From NCBI GenBank assembly GCA_030673845.1, contig JAUTCQ010000005.1, forward strand, positions 1-64,000: DNA of 64,000 nt. The letters run 5' to 3'. A program made the translations under genes and the position numbers. This DNA comes from Verrucomicrobiota bacterium JB022 (GTDB taxonomy: Bacteria > Verrucomicrobiota > Verrucomicrobiia > Opitutales > Oceanipulchritudinaceae). The notes under the pieces are model-generated. The model worked only from the letters and a program-made list of their open reading frames with translations. It was not told the DNA's origin and did no database searches. Below, one piece after another: positions 35,122 to 48,133 of this stretch; position 1 is the first letter of the stretch, and each line of letters begins with the position of its first letter.

Positions 35122-36198
35122 ATGACGGCCTTCGCCGAATTCCTCCTCGTCGCCACCGCCCTCTACCTCTGGGAATCCCTGCTGTGGCTTCCACTGGGAA
35201 CGACCGCGCTCAGACACTCGTGGCCCGGCAATACCTGGCGCGCGCTCGACCCCGGACGCTACTTCACCACCCGCGCCACCGGCGTGGTGCCGCTGCTCCC
35301 CGTCATGCCGGACTCCGGCCTCGCCCCCTGCCAGAGCCCGCCGCTCATCGCGGACCGCCACGGCAACCTCGCGATCCGCAAGAACTCCGGTGACTATCAG
35401 AAAACCCCGTCCGCGGACTGGCCCGACCTCTCACACGACTCACACCACCTGCAACTCGCGCAACACCGCGTCAGGCTGTCATCCGGACGCAGCCTCGAAC
35501 TCCTCAGGCGGGCCAGGAAACGCGGCCTCACCCTCGCTCAGGCGGCGGACCTGGCGAACCGCCTGTCGCTCTCGCCATCGCGCGCCGGCCGTGAATGGAA
35601 ACGATGGAAACTCGTATCCAAATCACTCAAAATCAACAGCCTGCTCATCACCCTCGGCTTCTTCGCCGGGCTCCCCGCCAGCTATGTTTTCGGCAGCGGC
35701 ATGCAGCTCGCTCTCGTCGCCCTCTGGATCTGGCTGCTGATGGTCTGGACCGCCGCCCACCTCCACTGGTTGGCCCGGCGCGTCTATCGGGACGCCTCGG
35801 CCGAGCTCAACATGGACGCGCTCCTTTCACTGCTCGTCCCGTTTCATGCCATGCGGGCCCACGAGTCCGCCGCCGTCCACGCCATGGCGACCACCCATTT
35901 CACCGCACTTCTCATTCATTCGGGCGACCTCGGGAACCGCGCCCTGCACCGCTACGCCCGCATGCTCCTCCACCCGCGCCCCGGCTACCCCGCAGACGAC
36001 CTGCTCGCCGCTGCCGTCGGGCCGGTCATCACCGGCCACCTCGAGCGCGCGCAATCGTCCTTCGCCGATTTAGACCGGCCGCCGCACGACCCCGACCACC
36101 CCGGCCCGATGTCCTACTGCCCGAGGTGCCACGGCATCTATCAAAGCGGCGTCACTCACTGCACCGAATGCGCCGATCTGCCGCTGCAAACCCGCTAG
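35122..36198 (+). CDS. Membrane protein with C-terminal zinc ribbon, DUF2167 partner
   Basis: 358 aa. A short hydrophobic N-terminus, two central transmembrane helices (LLITLGFFAGLPASYVF; LALVALWIWLLMVWTAA; about residues 172-215), and a C-terminal rubredoxin-like zinc ribbon (YCPRCHGIY, then HCTECADLP). I do not recognise the family. It starts 12 bp after the DUF2167 gene. The zinc ribbon suggests a binding rather than enzymatic role. Confidence 0.6.
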   Translation: MTAFAEFLLVATALYLWESLLWLPLGTTALRHSWPGNTWRALDPGRYFTTRATGVVPLLPVMPDSGLAPCQSPPLIADRHGNLAIRKNSGDYQKTPSADWPDLSHDSHHLQLAQHRVRLSSGRSLELLRRARKRGLTLAQAADLANRLSLSPSRAGREWKRWKLVSKSLKINSLLITLGFFAGLPASYVFGSGMQLALVALWIWLLMVWTAAHLHWLARRVYRDASAELNMDALLSLLVPFHAMRAHESAAVHAMATTHFTALLIHSGDLGNRALHRYARMLLHPRPGYPADDLLAAAVGPVITGHLERAQSSFADLDRPPHDPDHPGPMSYCPRCHGIYQSGVTHCTECADLPLQTR

Positions 36199-36265
36199 AC
36201 CGCGCCCCAGGAATGGCATCACGCCGCCGGTTTGACTGATTTCATTTCGCGCTTAAGGTCCGCTG

Positions 36266-36883
36266 ATGAAAGCAACCATCCTTCCAACCGTCGCCCTCGC
36301 CATCGCCCTCAGCTCCTGCGAAAACCCGGCGGACAAGACCACCAGCGCCGAAGTCGGCAAGGCCGAAACCGTCACCACCAGCACCGCCGGCACCCGCTAC
36401 ACGCTCACCGAAAACTCCAAAATCGGCTTCACCGGATCCAAAGTCACCGGCAGCCACAGCGGCGGCTTCAGCAAGTTCACCGGCACCTTCACCCTCAACC
36501 CGGAGGACCCCGCCAAAAGCAGCGGCCGCGTCGAAATCGACATGGACTCGACCTGGTCGGACAACGACAAGCTCACCACCCACCTCAAGAATGACGACTT
36601 CTTCGACGTCACGGAGCACCCGACCACCGTCTTCGAACTCACCTCGCTGGAGAAAACATCGGACACCGCCTATCAGGTCTCGGGCAACCTCACGCTCCGC
36701 GGCGAAACCAAGAACATCACCTTTCCCGCCACCGCATCCGTCACGGGCGACTCCGTCGCCATCACCAGCACCTTCGACATCAACCGCAAGAACTTCGGCA
36801 TCGTGCACCCCGGCAAACAGGACGACCTGATCCGCGACGAAGTCGTCATCACCCTCGAACTCGAGGCGACTCCCGCGAACTAA
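36266..36883 (+). CDS. YceI family lipoprotein
   Basis: 205 aa. Signal sequence ending in a lipobox-like LSSC (Cys19). The YceI lipocalin-like domain covers about residues 45-200: YTLTENSKIGFTGSKVTG, GTFTLNPEDP, VEIDMDSTWSDNDKLTTHLK, DDFFDVTEHPTTVFE. The family binds long isoprenoid or lipid-like ligands in the periplasm. Here it is lipid-anchored. No obvious partner genes. Confidence 0.92.
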   Translation: MKATILPTVALAIALSSCENPADKTTSAEVGKAETVTTSTAGTRYTLTENSKIGFTGSKVTGSHSGGFSKFTGTFTLNPEDPAKSSGRVEIDMDSTWSDNDKLTTHLKNDDFFDVTEHPTTVFELTSLEKTSDTAYQVSGNLTLRGETKNITFPATASVTGDSVAITSTFDINRKNFGIVHPGKQDDLIRDEVVITLELEATPAN

Positions 36884-36944
36884 CCATTTCCGGCCCCCAC
36901 CCTTTCGCTTGTCCGGCGAATCCGGCACCGATATCATCCGCACG

Positions 36945-38120
36945 ATGAGTGAACTTGATACCGACCGGTTCCGCCGGACATTCGTGGTCTGGCTTGTGAT
37001 CGCCATCTCGGCGGTGTTCCTCGCCATGATCACCCCGTTCATCAAGCCGCTGTTTCTCGCGGCCGTCTTCAGCGGCATCATGACCCCGCTCTACCGGCGA
37101 CTCGCCGTGTGGTTCCGTGGCCGCAAGAAACTCGCATCCGTCGCCACCATCATCCTGCTGCTGCTCGTCGTCATCGGCCCGCTCAGCGGATTCGTCACCC
37201 TCATCGCCACCCAGGCCATCGAGATCAGCAACGAAGCCATCCCGTGGGTCAAACAACAGATCGATCCGGCCAACCCGAACCGGCTGGATTTCGGCCAACA
37301 GCTCGCGGACAAGCTCCCGTTCGCCAGGGAGATGCTGCCGGAACAAGGCGATATCCTCGAGAAATTCGGCGGCGTCATCCAGGCCCTCGGCAAGTTTGTG
37401 GTCAACAACGTGTCCAAACTCACCGCCGGCGCGGCAGGATTCTTCCTCTCCCTCTTCGTGATGCTCTACGCGATGTATTTCTTCCTGATCGACGGCAGGA
37501 AGATCGTCGACCGCATCCTCTATCTCACCCCGCTGGGGCCGGTCGAGGAAGGCCACATGCTCGACCGCTTCACCTCGATCACCCGCGCAACCATCAAGGG
37601 AACCCTCGTCATCGGACTCGTCCAGGGAACCCTCGGCGGACTCGGATTCTATTTCGCCGGCCTCCAGGGCGCCGCCTTCTGGGGAACCGTCATGGCCGTG
37701 CTGTCCATCATTCCCGCACTCGGAACCGCCATCGTCTGGGTGCCGGGCGTCATCTTCCTGCTCGCCACCGGCCATGTCACCTCCGGCATCGTGCTCGCCA
37801 TCTACTGCGCGGCCATCGTCGGCACCGCAGACAACATCCTCCGCCCGATCCTCGTCGGCAAGGACACCGAAATGCCCGACCTGCTCGTCCTGATCGGCAC
37901 CCTCGGCGGCATCTTCCTCTTCGGCGTCGTCGGCATCATCGTCGGCCCCGTCATCTGCGGGCTATTCCTCACCATCTGGGATATCTACGGCCAAACCTTC
38001 AAACAGGCACTGCCCGCCACCGACAAGTCATGGCAGTATAAAATCCCCGCCCGGAAGAAAAAATCCAAGCCGAAACAACCCGAGGATCAGCCGGCTGAAG
38101 CCACCGGTGACGACGAATAA
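36945..38120 (+). CDS. AI-2E family transporter (PurR-regulated permease type)
   Basis: 391 aa. Seven to eight transmembrane helices in the AI-2E/UPF0118 pattern: a two-helix start, a long soluble segment (about 90-150) and a C-terminal block with GTVMAVLSIIPALGTAIVWVPG and NILRPILVGKDTEMPDLLVLIGTLGG, the family hallmark. Members have been linked to AI-2 export or Na+/H+ antiport; the substrate here is unknown. The charged C-terminal tail (KKKSKPKQPEDQPAEATGDD) is low complexity. Confidence 0.9.
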   Translation: MSELDTDRFRRTFVVWLVIAISAVFLAMITPFIKPLFLAAVFSGIMTPLYRRLAVWFRGRKKLASVATIILLLLVVIGPLSGFVTLIATQAIEISNEAIPWVKQQIDPANPNRLDFGQQLADKLPFAREMLPEQGDILEKFGGVIQALGKFVVNNVSKLTAGAAGFFLSLFVMLYAMYFFLIDGRKIVDRILYLTPLGPVEEGHMLDRFTSITRATIKGTLVIGLVQGTLGGLGFYFAGLQGAAFWGTVMAVLSIIPALGTAIVWVPGVIFLLATGHVTSGIVLAIYCAAIVGTADNILRPILVGKDTEMPDLLVLIGTLGGIFLFGVVGIIVGPVICGLFLTIWDIYGQTFKQALPATDKSWQYKIPARKKKSKPKQPEDQPAEATGDDE

Positions 38121-38229
38121 CCACCGATCAATCGAACAACAACCGGTCAATCCGCCGTCCGGCAGACATCCAAATCAAGGACGCAGCCCCCCCGGGGAAC
38201 ACAACGCCCGGTCAGCCGGCCCCGGCGGT

Positions 38230-38640
38230 TCAGCGGTATTTCCGCTTGAAGTTGATCGCCGCAGTCGACTTGGTCACGATCCCCTGCAGGAATGCCACTT
38301 CCTCGGCATTCATGTCATGGTCCATCGTGGTCAACTTCTCTTTCGCCCGCTGGATTGCCTTTTCCATCGAGGCTTCATCGATCTCGCCCTCATCGAGGGC
38401 CATGTCGGTGAGAACCACGACCTTTTCCTGCGTCACTTCGGCGTATCCCGAACCGACTGCCAGCGTCACGATCCGGCCGTTGTGATGGTAACGCAGTTCG
38501 CCGGGTTTCAGTGCGGTCACGAGTCCGGCGTGCATCGGCAGCACGCCAATCTCCCCTTCCTCACCGGGCAACAGGACGTTGTCCACCTCGTCGGAAAAGA
38601 CGGTTTTCTCCGGTGTGACGATGTTGAGGAGCATTGGCAT
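38230..38640 (-). CDS. atpC: ATP synthase epsilon subunit
   Basis: 136 aa. The N-terminal beta sandwich (LLNIVTPEKTVFSDEVDNV, LPGEEGEIGVLPMHAGLVTAL) and C-terminal helical hairpin (about 88-135) match F1 epsilon, which couples the rotor and inhibits ATP hydrolysis. Last gene of the minus-strand atp operon. Confidence 0.95.
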   Translation of the reverse strand: MPMLLNIVTPEKTVFSDEVDNVLLPGEEGEIGVLPMHAGLVTALKPGELRYHHNGRIVTLAVGSGYAEVTQEKVVVLTDMALDEGEIDEASMEKAIQRAKEKLTTMDHDMNAEEVAFLQGIVTKSTAAINFKRKYR

Positions 38641-38685
38641 GACGAATATCGCTGGATGATTGAAAACTGAATCGCTGAACGGTCC

Positions 38686-41093
<2,408 letters not shown>

Positions 41094-41125
41094 TGGGAAT
41101 GCTCCTTATCTAGAAACCGGTGCGC

Positions 41126-42667
<1,542 letters not shown>

Positions 42668-42715
42668 GGGAGAAGTGCGGGTAGTCGGGTTGTCAGTAGG
42701 GAAGTTGGAAATGGA

Positions 42716-43108
42716 TCAGAATGCGGTCGCCAGGCGGTCGAGCCGGCCCTTGACGGACCCGTCGAGCACGTCGTCGCCGACGCGAATCCGGAGACCACCG
42801 ATCAGATCGGGAGTCGTGAGATAGTGAAAGTCGAGGTCCGGCCCGTATTGCTTGGCCAGGCCGGCGGCGATCCGCCCGCGGGTGGGCTCGTCGAGTTCGA
42901 CGGCGCTTTCGACCGTCACCTTGCGGCGGTTGATTTCCAACCGCGTGAGATTGTGCAGCGCGGACAGGATCGCGCGGTAGTCGCGCGGTTTTTCCTCGGC
43001 GATGCGGGTGAACACCATGCGCAGGTTCGCCTCATCCAATCGGCCCGCGGTCTGACAGAGCCCGAAAAGTCGGCGGGCGGTGGCGGCGGCGGATTTGGAA
43101 ATCTTCAT
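42716..43108 (-). CDS. atpH: ATP synthase delta subunit, short form
   Basis: 130 aa against ~175-180 for most delta subunits. The C-terminal part (PDLIGGLRIRVGDDVLDGSVKGRLDRL) is well conserved. The N-terminal six-helix bundle that sits on top of F1 is about 45 residues shorter than usual. It lies between atpF and atpA as expected. Either a genuine compact form of this lineage or a start annotated too late; I find no longer in-frame start that adds a plausible helix before atpF. Confidence 0.85.
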   Translation of the reverse strand: MKISKSAAATARRLFGLCQTAGRLDEANLRMVFTRIAEEKPRDYRAILSALHNLTRLEINRRKVTVESAVELDEPTRGRIAAGLAKQYGPDLDFHYLTTPDLIGGLRIRVGDDVLDGSVKGRLDRLATAF

Positions 43109-43134
43109 GGCGGTGGAAATCGGGATGGAATGTC

Positions 43135-43680
43135 TCAGCCTTCGACCTTCGCGAGCGCTTCTTCGTTGATGCGCTTCTGGTCATCGCTGGTCAGCACCTT
43201 GCCGGTCACCTGTGCGGTGGTGGCGGCGACCAGGCGGCCGAATTCGCCTTTCAGCTCGGCGCTCAGGCGCTCGCGGTCGGCTTTCGCCGCGGCCTCCGCC
43301 TTGACGAGGATCTGCTGGGCCTGGTTGATTGCCTCCTGGCTCTTCTGCTCGGTGAAGGCGGTCGCGCCCTCCCTCGCTTCGTTGATCAGGCGCAACGCCT
43401 CATCGTTGGCCTTGGCGATCGCAGCGGCGGTCGTCTCCTCGGATTCGGCCAACTGCTTTTCAATGCGTTTGAGTTTTTCCTCGCCTTCGGCAATCCGCAG
43501 CCGGCGCTGTTCGAGCATCTCCTGCACCGGTCCGAACGCGAACTTCTTCAGAACCCAGATCACCACGAAGAAATTGATCAGTGCCGCAGCGAAAAGAACA
43601 CCTTTGACACCAAAGGTTCCGGTAATGGTTTCAACAATATTGCCACTTTCGGGAGCAGACGCGAGGAACATGAAACTCAT
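43135..43680 (-). CDS. atpF: ATP synthase b subunit
   Basis: 181 aa. One N-terminal transmembrane helix (VLFAAALINFFVVIWVLKKF) followed by a long charged coiled coil with many Lys/Glu/Ala repeats. Peripheral stalk of the F0 part. Position between atpE and atpH is standard; there is no second b' gene. Confidence 0.93.
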   Translation of the reverse strand: MSFMFLASAPESGNIVETITGTFGVKGVLFAAALINFFVVIWVLKKFAFGPVQEMLEQRRLRIAEGEEKLKRIEKQLAESEETTAAAIAKANDEALRLINEAREGATAFTEQKSQEAINQAQQILVKAEAAAKADRERLSAELKGEFGRLVAATTAQVTGKVLTSDDQKRINEEALAKVEG

Positions 43681-43759
43681 GGCAGGAGGCTAGGACTGAT
43701 TGAACAATGGAAAAAGAAAAAGTGCCGCGCGCGCCGACTCGACGCGCGCGGCTCGGAGA

Positions 43760-43951
43760 TCATGAAACGACGAATGCCGAGAGAATGAAGACACCCTCGA
43801 TGAGAGCGGCAAGAATGATCGAGATCACGAGGATCGGGGTAGCTGCACCGGGGTTGCGACCGGTGGCTTCGGCGGCTTTGGCTCCGAGGAAACCGATGCC
43901 GATACCGGCTCCGATGGCGGCGAGGGCGGCGACTGCGTATTTGGTGGCCAT
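43760..43951 (-). CDS. atpE: ATP synthase c subunit, short
   Basis: 63 aa, shorter than the usual 70-85. Helix 1 (AAIGAGIGIGFLGAKAAEATG) has the Gly motif that packs the c-ring; helix 2 (ISIILAALIEGVFILSAFVV) carries the ion-binding Glu in LIEG. There is no Gln in helix 1 at the usual Na+ position and no Ser/Thr after the Glu, so proton rather than sodium coupling is expected. Confidence 0.95.
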   Translation of the reverse strand: MATKYAVAALAAIGAGIGIGFLGAKAAEATGRNPGAATPILVISIILAALIEGVFILSAFVVS

Positions 43952-44025
43952 GTTACTGTATGTGGTTGTTTGTGTTGTTTTCTACCAGCCCCACGGTTTG
44001 GTCCATGGTCAGCTGGCGGAGAGGG

Positions 44026-44961
44026 TTAGTGGGAATGTTCTTCGTCGCCGTGGTCGCAGATCAGCTTGATGAAGATCGCGCAGAGAAGCGTGAACACCAG
44101 CGACTGAATGAATCCGACGAGAAGTTCCAGGAAATAGATCGGCAGCGACGCACCCGCGGAGCCGAGCGTCTCGGCCAGCGGCTGCAGCCAACCGGGCCAG
44201 CCGGCCACCTTGCTTGCCACCGCTTCCTTGCCCAGCATCGCCAGCGTCTCGATGGTCGTTTCACCACCGTAGATGTTACCAAACAAACGGAAGGTGAGCG
44301 CCACCGGACGAATGCAAATCGAGACGATCTCCAACACGCCGACAAACAGGAAAATCGGAATCATCAACATCCGCATCAGACCGCCAAAATTCCCTTTCGG
44401 CGCGAAGATGTGCGCCAGGAATCCCTTCACGCCATTTTCGGTGATCGCCCAGTAGAACCAGAGGACCGCAAACGTGAAGGCCATCGCCGCAGTCATGTTG
44501 ACATCGGCGTTTCCACCGCGCAGCAACGGCAGCCAGCCCACCTGATGCCCCTCGGGATCCTCGACCGGCCACCCGAGGTTGCCGATGAAGGGAATCAATC
44601 CGAGATAGTTGTTAACCAGAATGAAGAAAAACACCGAACCGAGAAACCAAAACACCCGCTTGTTCAGGTGATCCCCCAACAGCCCGCCCAGGAAATCATA
44701 AAGCGACTCCACAATCCACTCGGAGAAGTTCTGCAAGCCCTGCGGAATCAAACTCATCTTCCCGGTTGCCATCCGGCAGAAAAACACAATCAACCCCACT
44801 GCCACCCATGACATCAGCATCGAATTAGTCAGTGGCAGCCAGTCCGCAACGGGCTCCGCATACAGTGGCGGTGCGTGATGTCCTCCATCACCGGACGCAA
44901 GGGCGGGAACAAGGCATGAAAGCCAGGCAATGAGAGTGAGAATGAGTGATCGACGAAACAT
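44026..44961 (-). CDS. atpB: ATP synthase a subunit
   Basis: 311 aa. Essential Arg is in ALTFRLFGNIYGGET; several transmembrane helices follow. It has a cleavable-looking signal (LILTLIAWLSCLVPALAS) and a ~40-residue exported N-terminus not found in E. coli AtpB. The ATG at 44961 is chosen because the signal begins there. It heads the operon atpB-E-F-H-A-G-D-C; atpI is absent. Confidence 0.95.
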   Translation of the reverse strand: MFRRSLILTLIAWLSCLVPALASGDGGHHAPPLYAEPVADWLPLTNSMLMSWVAVGLIVFFCRMATGKMSLIPQGLQNFSEWIVESLYDFLGGLLGDHLNKRVFWFLGSVFFFILVNNYLGLIPFIGNLGWPVEDPEGHQVGWLPLLRGGNADVNMTAAMAFTFAVLWFYWAITENGVKGFLAHIFAPKGNFGGLMRMLMIPIFLFVGVLEIVSICIRPVALTFRLFGNIYGGETTIETLAMLGKEAVASKVAGWPGWLQPLAETLGSAGASLPIYFLELLVGFIQSLVFTLLCAIFIKLICDHGDEEHSH

Positions 44962-44993
44962 GCCGGGGAGGCCCCGCTCTTTGCGGGCGCGGG

Positions 44994-45022
44994 TGTTTAA
45001 AAACCCCTCGCCAACTCCGCAA
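44994..45022 (-). promoter_or_regulatory. Possible atp operon promoter
   Basis: On the minus strand TTGCGG (-35 like) and TAAACA (-10 like) are separated by 17 bp, about 33 bp upstream of the atpB start. The boxes match the sigma70 consensus only partly (4/6 and 3/6). Confidence 0.25.
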
Positions 45023-45086
45023 GTATTTTCATCAATTATTCTCATCTTTTCCGCATCGATTGATACCTGACATCCAGGGCAAAACA

Positions 45087-46430
45087 TCAAACAGGCTGTC
45101 TGCTGTGATGAAAAGCCAATTCCGCACGCATCCCCGTCATCACCCGGTCGGCCTGCAAACCCGCCGCCACCACCACCCTGAATCCGCAGTCCATCGCCTG
45201 ATTCAAAAACTCCTCGGCCGGCAGACAAAGTCGCCCGCCAACCTCCCGCAGCGCAAACCGCACCGGCCCCACGCCGTGAAACCCCCGATACACCACCTCG
45301 GTGCACACCAGCCGGTCCGCCGTGCGGAAATCAAACAGGAAATCATACGGCTTGCCCTCGTTGGCGAGCGCCCTCCGCAGCGCCGTGCCGAGCTCCTCCC
45401 CCTTGAGCGGCGACCTCGCGACCACCAGCGCATCCACCTGCATCGTCTCCTCCGCCGGACGCACCAACACCCCGTCTTTTTTCGCCTCCAAAAACCACCT
45501 GCCGCCCGCCGGCAGCCCGACCCCCAACTCCGCCGCCTCCTCCGCCGTGCCGAGATACAGCGCCGCGTGCGGCCAGTAGCCCGGCAAAAACAGATTGCTC
45601 AGCGCGTCGTCATGCCGGGTCACGAACACATCCCCCGGCCTCGCCCGCCGCAACACCGCGTCCCTCATCTCCGCCGTGATCCGCTTCGGCGCCCCCGCCG
45701 CCTTCACCCCCGGCTGCCGCAAATCCGCCACCGCACGACCCGAGACCTCGAACATCCCGAACATCACCTTCTTCCATGCCGACCGCCCGCGCCGCAAAAA
45801 CGTGTAGCGCCGGTAGGCGACCTGGCGCTTCACCGCATCCCGCCTCCGCCGGTCGACCCACTCCTCCTCCCCGTGCAGCATCCCCACCACCCGCCCGACC
45901 ACGGGATCTCCGGCCAACTCCGCGATCTCCGCCCGGTGGCTCCGGTAAAAATCCGCCGCCATCAGGAAACGCACCGCATTCAGCGGATTCGACATCGCCC
46001 GGTAAATCCGCGTGAACGTCTTGCGCCGAACACCCGCCGCCCGGTCCTCCTCATCCAGCTTCTTGAACACCACCGGACGATTCGCGGCCAAATCCACCAG
46101 AAACCGGTCCGCCCTCATCAAGACACACGCACAGGCGAATGCCGCGACAAACCCCGGAAGCCGGCGCTCCCACCCCGACGCCATGTAACCGGTCTCCACC
46201 GTCAGCGCCTCCAGAGTCTCCAGCAACGCCGCCCGAATGCCCAGATACTGCCGGAACCTCATCCGCACCGCATCATCCTCGTCCGGCAGGAAATACCCCC
46301 GCGCCTGCGTCGCCTCCAGAATCACCACCTCCGCCGCCAACTCATGCCGCAGCGGCAGCGCCGCCTCCGCCGCCAGTATCGCAGGCACCCCTCTGCGCAG
46401 AATCTCACCCATCCCGTCAGGCTCTTCCAT
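45087..46430 (-). CDS. YiiX/YebB-like permuted papain-fold protein
   Basis: 447 aa. The C-terminal half (about 265-425) matches the permuted NlpC/P60-like cysteine peptidase group: RPGDVFVTRHDDALSN, YWPHAALYLG (catalytic His) and LVCTEVVYRGF (catalytic Cys). The N-terminal ~250 residues are helical and unrecognised (AVRFLMAADFYRSHRAEI). Members may cut lipid-linked or peptidoglycan amide bonds; no substrate is known. No signal peptide is evident from this start. A second ATG six codons in is possible. Confidence 0.78.
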   Translation of the reverse strand: MEEPDGMGEILRRGVPAILAAEAALPLRHELAAEVVILEATQARGYFLPDEDDAVRMRFRQYLGIRAALLETLEALTVETGYMASGWERRLPGFVAAFACACVLMRADRFLVDLAANRPVVFKKLDEEDRAAGVRRKTFTRIYRAMSNPLNAVRFLMAADFYRSHRAEIAELAGDPVVGRVVGMLHGEEEWVDRRRRDAVKRQVAYRRYTFLRRGRSAWKKVMFGMFEVSGRAVADLRQPGVKAAGAPKRITAEMRDAVLRRARPGDVFVTRHDDALSNLFLPGYWPHAALYLGTAEEAAELGVGLPAGGRWFLEAKKDGVLVRPAEETMQVDALVVARSPLKGEELGTALRRALANEGKPYDFLFDFRTADRLVCTEVVYRGFHGVGPVRFALREVGGRLCLPAEEFLNQAMDCGFRVVVAAGLQADRVMTGMRAELAFHHSRQPV

Positions 46431-46666
46431 CCCCCAGACTCCACAAGCCGACGGACCGAGTCAATCACCCGGATGCCCGGCATCCGAGCTAACAGATTCT
46501 AACAGTTGTTGCCTCCGGATTCGCGAGGCGCTCGATCCTTGCTGGAAAGGGGACTCCAAGCCACACCCGACCACCAAGTCAAGCCGCCGTTACCGAAAAA
46601 TCCCCGTGTTTTCGAGACATTTTCACTTGCCAAGTAGCGACCTCACCAGCGCAGAATCGCGCTGCC

Positions 46667-46942
46667 ATGAATAAAGCTGAACTCATCGAAACCATCCAAG
46701 CCGCACTCGGAAAGGACGCCACCAAGCGTGCCGCCGACGAAGCCCTCGAAGCCGTCCTCTCCTCCATCGCCAAAGGCGTGAAGAAAGACAAGAAGGTCCA
46801 AATCATCGGATTCGGCACTTTCGAGGTGAAAAAACGCGCGGCTCGGACGGGTCGTAACCCCAAGACCGGAGAATCCATGAAGATCGCCGCCTCCAAGTCG
46901 GTCGGCTTCAAGCCCTCCTCCGTGCTCAAGGGCATGCTGTAA
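46667..46942 (+). CDS. hup: HU family DNA-binding protein
   Basis: 91 aa. Standard HU: MNKAELIETIQAALGKD, KKVQIIGFGTFEVKKRAART, GRNPKTGE. The DNA-intercalating Pro is in RNPKTG. It bends DNA and compacts the nucleoid. Followed by a strong terminator. The 236-bp upstream gap includes a short direct repeat (CTAACAG twice at a 10-bp interval, 46489-46505). Confidence 0.96.
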   Translation: MNKAELIETIQAALGKDATKRAADEALEAVLSSIAKGVKKDKKVQIIGFGTFEVKKRAARTGRNPKTGESMKIAASKSVGFKPSSVLKGML

Positions 46943-46993
46943 ATTTTACGGGGACTCCGGTCCCCGCGAAATCTGTCAGAATCAAAACCGAAG

Positions 46994-47026
46994 AAACCCC
47001 GACCGTCGCCGGTCGGGGTTTTTTTT
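46994..47026 (+). terminator. Intrinsic terminator after HU gene
   Basis: Perfect 11-bp stem AAACCCCGACC/GGTCGGGGTTT with a 6-nt loop and a run of eight T. Confidence 0.9.
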
Positions 47027-47050
47027 CAAAATCAAGCCAGCAGACGCCCC

Positions 47051-47368
47051 TCAGAACCAGCCCTTGCGGCCGGTCACGTAGGTCGCCACAAACTCATCGT
47101 CGGTCTTCGTCAGATAGATGACACCTTCGACCACGCCAATCACGCCGAAGACGATTCCGCCGAAGCCGCAGGTCAGAATGCTGCCGAGCAGCATGATCAA
47201 GCCCTCCTTCTGATAGCCCAGGTAGAATTTGTGGATCCCGAGGCAATTCAGCAGGATCGCCAGAATCCCGGCGACCATTTTCTTTTCGGCCCCCGGAACC
47301 TGACCGGTTCCTCCGGGTTGTGGTGACGAGGGGGATTGAGCGGATGTCTGTTCAGGTTCAGTGGACAT
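47051..47368 (-). CDS. TM2 domain protein
   Basis: 105 aa. A Ser/Pro/Gly-rich N-terminus (~30 residues) is followed by a TM2 domain: KKMVAGILAILLNCLGIHKFYLGYQ, then a second helix LLGSILTCGFGGIVFGVIGV. The family is widespread and its role unclear. It is convergent with the HU gene. Confidence 0.88.
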   Translation of the reverse strand: MSTEPEQTSAQSPSSPQPGGTGQVPGAEKKMVAGILAILLNCLGIHKFYLGYQKEGLIMLLGSILTCGFGGIVFGVIGVVEGVIYLTKTDDEFVATYVTGRKGWF

Positions 47369-47418
47369 AATGATGAATCTCTAATAAATCGTCTTCCTCA
47401 ACGCAAGCCGGAACGCCC

Positions 47419-48096
47419 ATGAAACCAAGAATCACACTCGCAGAAACACAACTCACCGACGGCGCCACACTCCTCCTCGAAGAACATGACGGCCGCCGCT
47501 CACTCACCGTGCACGGCCAGCAAATCTGCGGCCCGTCCACGCGCTCCGCGGAAGCGGAACTCGCCCGCCTCGGCTGCGCCCCGTTCCGCCCGGCACGCCA
47601 GCCGACAATCTGGATCGCCGGCCTCGGCCTCGGCCACATGCTCGCCTCCGCCGCGTCCGAAATCCACGCCAAACGCGCCAACTTCATCGTCGCCGAACCG
47701 GTCACCGCCATCCCCGAATGGCACCGCGAATTCCTCCCGGACAGCCCCTTCATCACCGACCCCCGGGTGTCCCTCGAAAACGACTGCACCCCCGCCGCCC
47801 TCGCCCGCAAACAGGGCGGACTCCACGCCATCCTGCTGCATCTGGACGCCTCACCCCTCGCGCCCGACAACCGCCCGTGGCCGGAACATCGCACCTGGCT
47901 CGCCGCCGCCTACGACTCCCTGCAACAAGGCGGTTTGCTCGCCATCGCCGCTTCCCGACCCGATGCCGCCATGACCAAACGCCTGCGCCAAACCGGGTTC
48001 GACGTCGCTGAATACACGGTTCCCGCATCCCCCGGCGCGAAAAAAAGCCGCATGCTGCCGATCTGGCTCGGTCGCAAAGGCAAATACGCAGGTTGA
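47419..48096 (+). CDS. Spermidine synthase-like methyltransferase-fold protein
   Basis: 225 aa. The N-terminal beta region (LAETQLTDGATLLLEEHDGR) and a Rossmann motif (TIWIAGLGLGHMLASAA) resemble the spermidine synthase family. An acidic residue at the end of strand 2 (IVAEPV) would bind the nucleotide ribose. It lacks the aminopropyltransferase DDG/D motif, so real spermidine synthase activity is doubtful. No partner genes. Confidence 0.7.
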   Translation: MKPRITLAETQLTDGATLLLEEHDGRRSLTVHGQQICGPSTRSAEAELARLGCAPFRPARQPTIWIAGLGLGHMLASAASEIHAKRANFIVAEPVTAIPEWHREFLPDSPFITDPRVSLENDCTPAALARKQGGLHAILLHLDASPLAPDNRPWPEHRTWLAAAYDSLQQGGLLAIAASRPDAAMTKRLRQTGFDVAEYTVPASPGAKKSRMLPIWLGRKGKYAG

Positions 48097-48133
48097 TCTG
48101 CCGTCGCGAACATGCTTGCCTCCCCGCAAGATC

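Noticed and set aside
43760-43951. Sodium-coupled c subunit
   Set aside because: The helix 1 Gln and the Ser/Thr after the helix 2 Glu typical of Na+ binding are missing.
47419-48096. True spermidine synthase (speE)
   Set aside because: Rossmann motif is present but the aminopropyltransferase active-site Asp motif is not, so only a family-level call is made.
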